NCBI GenBank assembly: GCA_963760735.1 | Contig: CAVXEB010000004.1 | Span: 1,178,001 to 1,242,000, forward strand | Length of the DNA: 64,000 nucleotides | DNA from: CF-46 sp963760735 | GTDB lineage: Bacteria; Chloroflexota; Limnocylindria; Limnocylindrales; CSP1-4 | Direction of reading: 5' to 3' | Shown: positions 61,947 through 64,000 of the stretch, one piece after another | How the letters are laid out: each line of letters begins with the position of its first letter | Numbering within the stretch: position 1 is the first letter of the stretch | Notes under the pieces: model-generated | Databases searched by the model: none | What the model saw: only the letters and a program-made list of their open reading frames with translations | What the model was told of the DNA's origin: nothing | Translations under genes and position numbers: made by a program

Positions 61947-62582
61947 TCAGTGTGTGGTCGCGGCCGGATCGGTCGCGGGATCGCCGGCCGCAACGGCCAC
62001 GAGGGCCGGCCGGATGACTCGATCGCGGAGCTTGTAGCCACGCCGGACGACGTCGACGATCTCGCCCTCCGCGCGCCCACTGCCGGGCACGTTCGCGATC
62101 GCCTCGTGCTCGCGAGGGTCGAACTGCGTGCCGGCGACGGCCTCGATCGTGGTGACGCCCTCGCTGTCGAGAAGGGCCCGCAGCTTGCGGTCGATCGCCG
62201 CCACGCCCTCGACCCAGCCGTGGTCGGCCAGGTCGGGCGGACGGTTGTCGATCGCGAGGTCGAAGTCGTCGGCGATCGCGAGCACCTTCCGGATGAGGTC
62301 CTCGCCCGCGAGCCCGAGCATCTGCTCGCGCTCCTCGGTCGTCCTGCGCCGGTAGTTGCTGAACTCGGCGCGCTCGCGCTGGAGCCCGGCGAGGTACTCG
62401 TCGGCCCGCACCGTCATTGCGGCCAGCTCGGCCTTCAGCGCCTCGATGTCGGCGAGGAGCTTCGACGGGGAGACGTCGAGCTCGTCGATCCGCTCCTGGG
62501 CGCGGGTCCGATGGGTTCGATGCACGGCGGGGTCGCCGTTCGGGCCGGCGGGCCGGCCGCGGGGGTCGCGTGGATCAGGCAT
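61947..62582 (-). CDS. grpE: Nucleotide exchange factor GrpE
   Basis: 211 residues from ATG 62582, overlapping the hrcA end by 8 nt. Long N-terminal helix (PSKLLADIEALKAELAAMTV ... RADEYLAGLQRERAEFSNYR) then LIRKVLAIADDFDLAIDN, LRALLDSEGVTTIEAVAGTQ, FDPREHEAIANVPGSGRAEG and GYKLRDRVIRPALVAVAAG, all typical. It speeds ADP release from DnaK. The disordered first ~35 residues and the Ala/Asp tail are species-specific. Confidence 0.95.
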   Translation of the reverse strand: MPDPRDPRGRPAGPNGDPAVHRTHRTRAQERIDELDVSPSKLLADIEALKAELAAMTVRADEYLAGLQRERAEFSNYRRRTTEEREQMLGLAGEDLIRKVLAIADDFDLAIDNRPPDLADHGWVEGVAAIDRKLRALLDSEGVTTIEAVAGTQFDPREHEAIANVPGSGRAEGEIVDVVRRGYKLRDRVIRPALVAVAAGDPATDPAATTH

Positions 62583-63633
62583 CGATGTTGTGCACCAGCT
62601 CGTTGAGGAGGGTGGAGACGAAGCGGACGGTGCCGATCGCCTGGGGATAGGCCATCCGGGTCGGGCCGAGGACACCGACGACGCCGACCGCCCGTCCCGG
62701 CTGCCCGTACGGGGCGAGGACGAGGGACACGTCGCGCATCTCCTCGGGCGCGTTCTCGGCACCGATGAAGACCTGGACGGCCCCGGTCGCGGCGACCCGG
62801 TCGAGGAGCTCGCCGAGATACGCCCGGTTCTCGAGAGCGGCGAAGACCCGGCGGAGCTTCTCGCTCCGCTCGAACTCCGGCGCCTCCATCACGTGCAGAA
62901 GGCCGTCACTGAAGACTTCCTCGATGATCGTCGCATCGTAGTCGCGGATCGCGGCGATCACCCGCTCGCCGACTCGCCGGACGAGCGTCCCGATCGGACC
63001 GTCGCCGTCGATGCGGGCGAGCGCTCGATCCGCGTCGACCGCGGTTCGGCCGGCCATCAGCCCATCCAGGATCACCGCGGCCCGCGTCAGCGCCTCCTGC
63101 TCGACGGTCTCCGGCAGCGTCACGAGGACCTGCCGGAGCGCGCCCTCGCGGAAGACGATGATCAGGCTCGCGAGGCGGTCGCTGATCGAGACGATGTCGA
63201 TCCGCCGGACATGGGCCGCGCGGGGCTTGGCCGGCGTCGCCAGCCCGGCGATCCGGTTCGTGCTCGCGAGGGTCGTGGCGGCGAGCCGGAACCACTGCTC
63301 GGAGGCGTGCTGCACCTGGCCGAACTGGTGACGGATCATCAGCTGCTCGATGGCCGGGATCTGGGAATCGACGATCGACTCCACGAAGTAGCGGTAGCCC
63401 GCATCCGTCGGGATCCGCCCGGCGCTCGTGTGCGGGTGTGTCAGGAGCCCGCCGCCCTCGAGGTCGGCGAGGATGTTGCGGACCGTGGCGCTGGACACGC
63501 CGAGGCCGTAGCGCTCGACGAGCGCCTGGGATGCGACCGGGATCGCGGTCGAGACGTATTCCTCAATGACGGCCCGCAGGATCGATTCGGAACGGGGATC
63601 CAGCGAACCGGTGGTGCGGAGACGACGCGCCAC
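62575..63633 (-). CDS. hrcA: Heat-inducible transcription repressor HrcA
   Basis: 352 residues from GTG 63633 with GAGG upstream. N-terminal winged helix: DPRSESILRAVIEEYVSTAI, GLGVSSATVRNILADLEGGG, HPHTSAGRIPTDAGYRYFVE are all HrcA hallmarks. Central and C-terminal parts (VEQEALTRAAVILDGLMAGR, APEFERSEKLRRVFAALENR, VGVVGVLGPTRMAYPQAIG) bind GroEL/stress signals. It represses its own operon at the CIRCE 50 nt upstream. Confidence 0.96.
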   Translation of the reverse strand: MARRLRTTGSLDPRSESILRAVIEEYVSTAIPVASQALVERYGLGVSSATVRNILADLEGGGLLTHPHTSAGRIPTDAGYRYFVESIVDSQIPAIEQLMIRHQFGQVQHASEQWFRLAATTLASTNRIAGLATPAKPRAAHVRRIDIVSISDRLASLIIVFREGALRQVLVTLPETVEQEALTRAAVILDGLMAGRTAVDADRALARIDGDGPIGTLVRRVGERVIAAIRDYDATIIEEVFSDGLLHVMEAPEFERSEKLRRVFAALENRAYLGELLDRVAATGAVQVFIGAENAPEEMRDVSLVLAPYGQPGRAVGVVGVLGPTRMAYPQAIGTVRFVSTLLNELVHNIDA

Positions 63634-63682
63634 GGGGACCTCGCGGGGCTGCGCCGCGCATGCTGCACGGCGGGCTGTGGAC

Positions 63683-63709
63683 TTAGCACTCTCGTGTGTC
63701 GAGTGCTAA
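63683..63709. promoter_or_regulatory. CIRCE operator, perfect 9-9-9 palindrome
   Basis: TTAGCACTC (63683-63691), 9-nt spacer, GAGTGCTAA (63701-63709): a perfect copy of the HrcA-binding element. It sits just downstream of the -10 box, covering the expected transcription start of hrcA-grpE-dnaK, so HrcA binding would block initiation. This is the clearest regulatory site of the window. Confidence 0.97.
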
Positions 63710-63712
63710 CGA

Positions 63713-63742
63713 ACTTTAGCAGTCGGACGATCCGAGTGTCAA
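63713..63742 (-). promoter_or_regulatory. Sigma-70-type promoter of hrcA-grpE-dnaK
   Basis: On the minus strand TTGACA (63742-63737) is a perfect -35 box, followed after 18 nt by TAAAGT (63718-63713) as -10 box. The CIRCE begins 3 nt downstream. Leader length to the GTG start of hrcA is about 70 nt. Confidence 0.85.
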
Positions 63743-63776
63743 CGGTCCACGACGCGATTCCGCACGATTCCGGGTG

Positions 63777-64000
63777 TCAGACAAGGCGGGCGAAGAGCTC
63801 GTTCGACAACAGCCGGCCGCGGGTGGTCAGGACGATCCGGTCCGCGTCGTCGATCGTGAGCAGCTCGGCGGCGAGCGCCCATCCGAAGAGGTCCGCGAGG
63901 GGCGGCTCCGTTCCCGCCGAACGAGGCAGGCCCCGATCCGTCCGGAGCCCGAGGATCGCCGCCTCCGCCGCGGCGGTCTCGGCATCGACCGCCTCGAATC
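63777..64000 (-). CDS. hemW: Heme chaperone HemW (radical SAM), C-terminal part
   Basis: The minus strand is open from the window end to TGA at 63779-63777; 73 codons are visible and the N-terminus lies outside. The translation includes AEAAILGLRTDRGLPRS, LFGWALAAELL and RIVLTTRGRLLSNELFARLV, matching the C-terminal HemN-like domain of HemW/oxygen-independent coproporphyrinogen III oxidase-like proteins. The radical-SAM motif that separates these groups is not in the window. It lies directly upstream of hrcA, an arrangement (hemW-hrcA-grpE-dnaK) common in bacteria. Confidence 0.82.
   Translation of the reverse strand, partial: FEAVDAETAAAEAAILGLRTDRGLPRSAGTEPPLADLFGWALAAELLTIDDADRIVLTTRGRLLSNELFARLV

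Overview
The window is about 64 kb of very GC-rich, densely packed bacterial chromosome. GTG and TTG starts are common, and genes are repeatedly joined by 4-nt GTGA/ATGA stop-start overlaps. The gene content suggests an aerobic or microaerobic soil or freshwater bacterium of the Chloroflexota (Limnocylindria/Ellin6529-like): hrcA-grpE-dnaK under CIRCE, mtaB-HIT and rpsU-yqeY-pgpH-ybeY order, luciferase-type (possibly F420) oxidoreductases, and Tat-exported lipoproteins. That placement is inference; no rRNA or other phylogenetic marker was compared. No tRNA, rRNA, IS element, prophage or CRISPR array was found.

Layout. 1-4338: a partial GcvT-like gene, a truncated haemoglobin, a Tat-exported glycine-rich repeat protein with a small partner, a YciI protein and an aminotransferase. 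4377-10609: a cobalamin uptake and salvage operon on the minus strand, led by a cobalamin riboswitch (btuF-btuC-btuD-cobS-cobU-phosphatase-cobT). 10734-13941: three overlapping plus-strand genes for envelope proteins of unknown function, one with an HExxH motif. 14018-17443: a SWIM-domain protein and a manC / phosphohexomutase / cupin sugar-nucleotide operon. 17756-24190: an orphan PotD-like binding protein, a ZIP transporter, metK, kynU and an NhaP-type antiporter. 24187-30343: an S9 peptidase, ahcY, a GNAT protein, mtnA and apt, i.e. disposal and salvage of SAM by-products (SAH, MTA, adenine). 30507-35991: an MFS exporter, MOSC, DinB, VOC and luciferase-like proteins, and a PAS histidine kinase.

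36020-52659 is mainly housekeeping: mfd, pth, ybeY, pgpH, yqeY, rpsU, mtaB, HIT, prmA, dnaJ. It is interrupted at 44488-47547 by an HTH-nuclease-fold gene, an acyl-CoA ligase and a lipoprotein. 52701-59623 is a second accessory block between dnaJ and dnaK: deacetylase, family-5 uracil-DNA glycosylase, ABC-2 exporter, a PPOX protein, a PPOX-UbiA fusion and a second HTH-nuclease-fold paralogue. 59910-63742 is the heat-shock operon hrcA-grpE-dnaK with a perfect CIRCE operator and a near-consensus promoter. The window ends inside hemW.

Four otherwise intact genes (btuF with two lesions; nhaP, mfd and dnaK with one each) carry apparent +1 frameshifts. Each lesion is repaired by shortening a 2-3 nt homopolymer by one base. 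Since dnaK is affected, these are most likely sequencing or assembly errors. The most interesting unexplained items are the two HTH-PD-(D/E)XK paralogues, the HExxH surface cluster and the PPOX-UbiA fusion beside a stand-alone PPOX gene.
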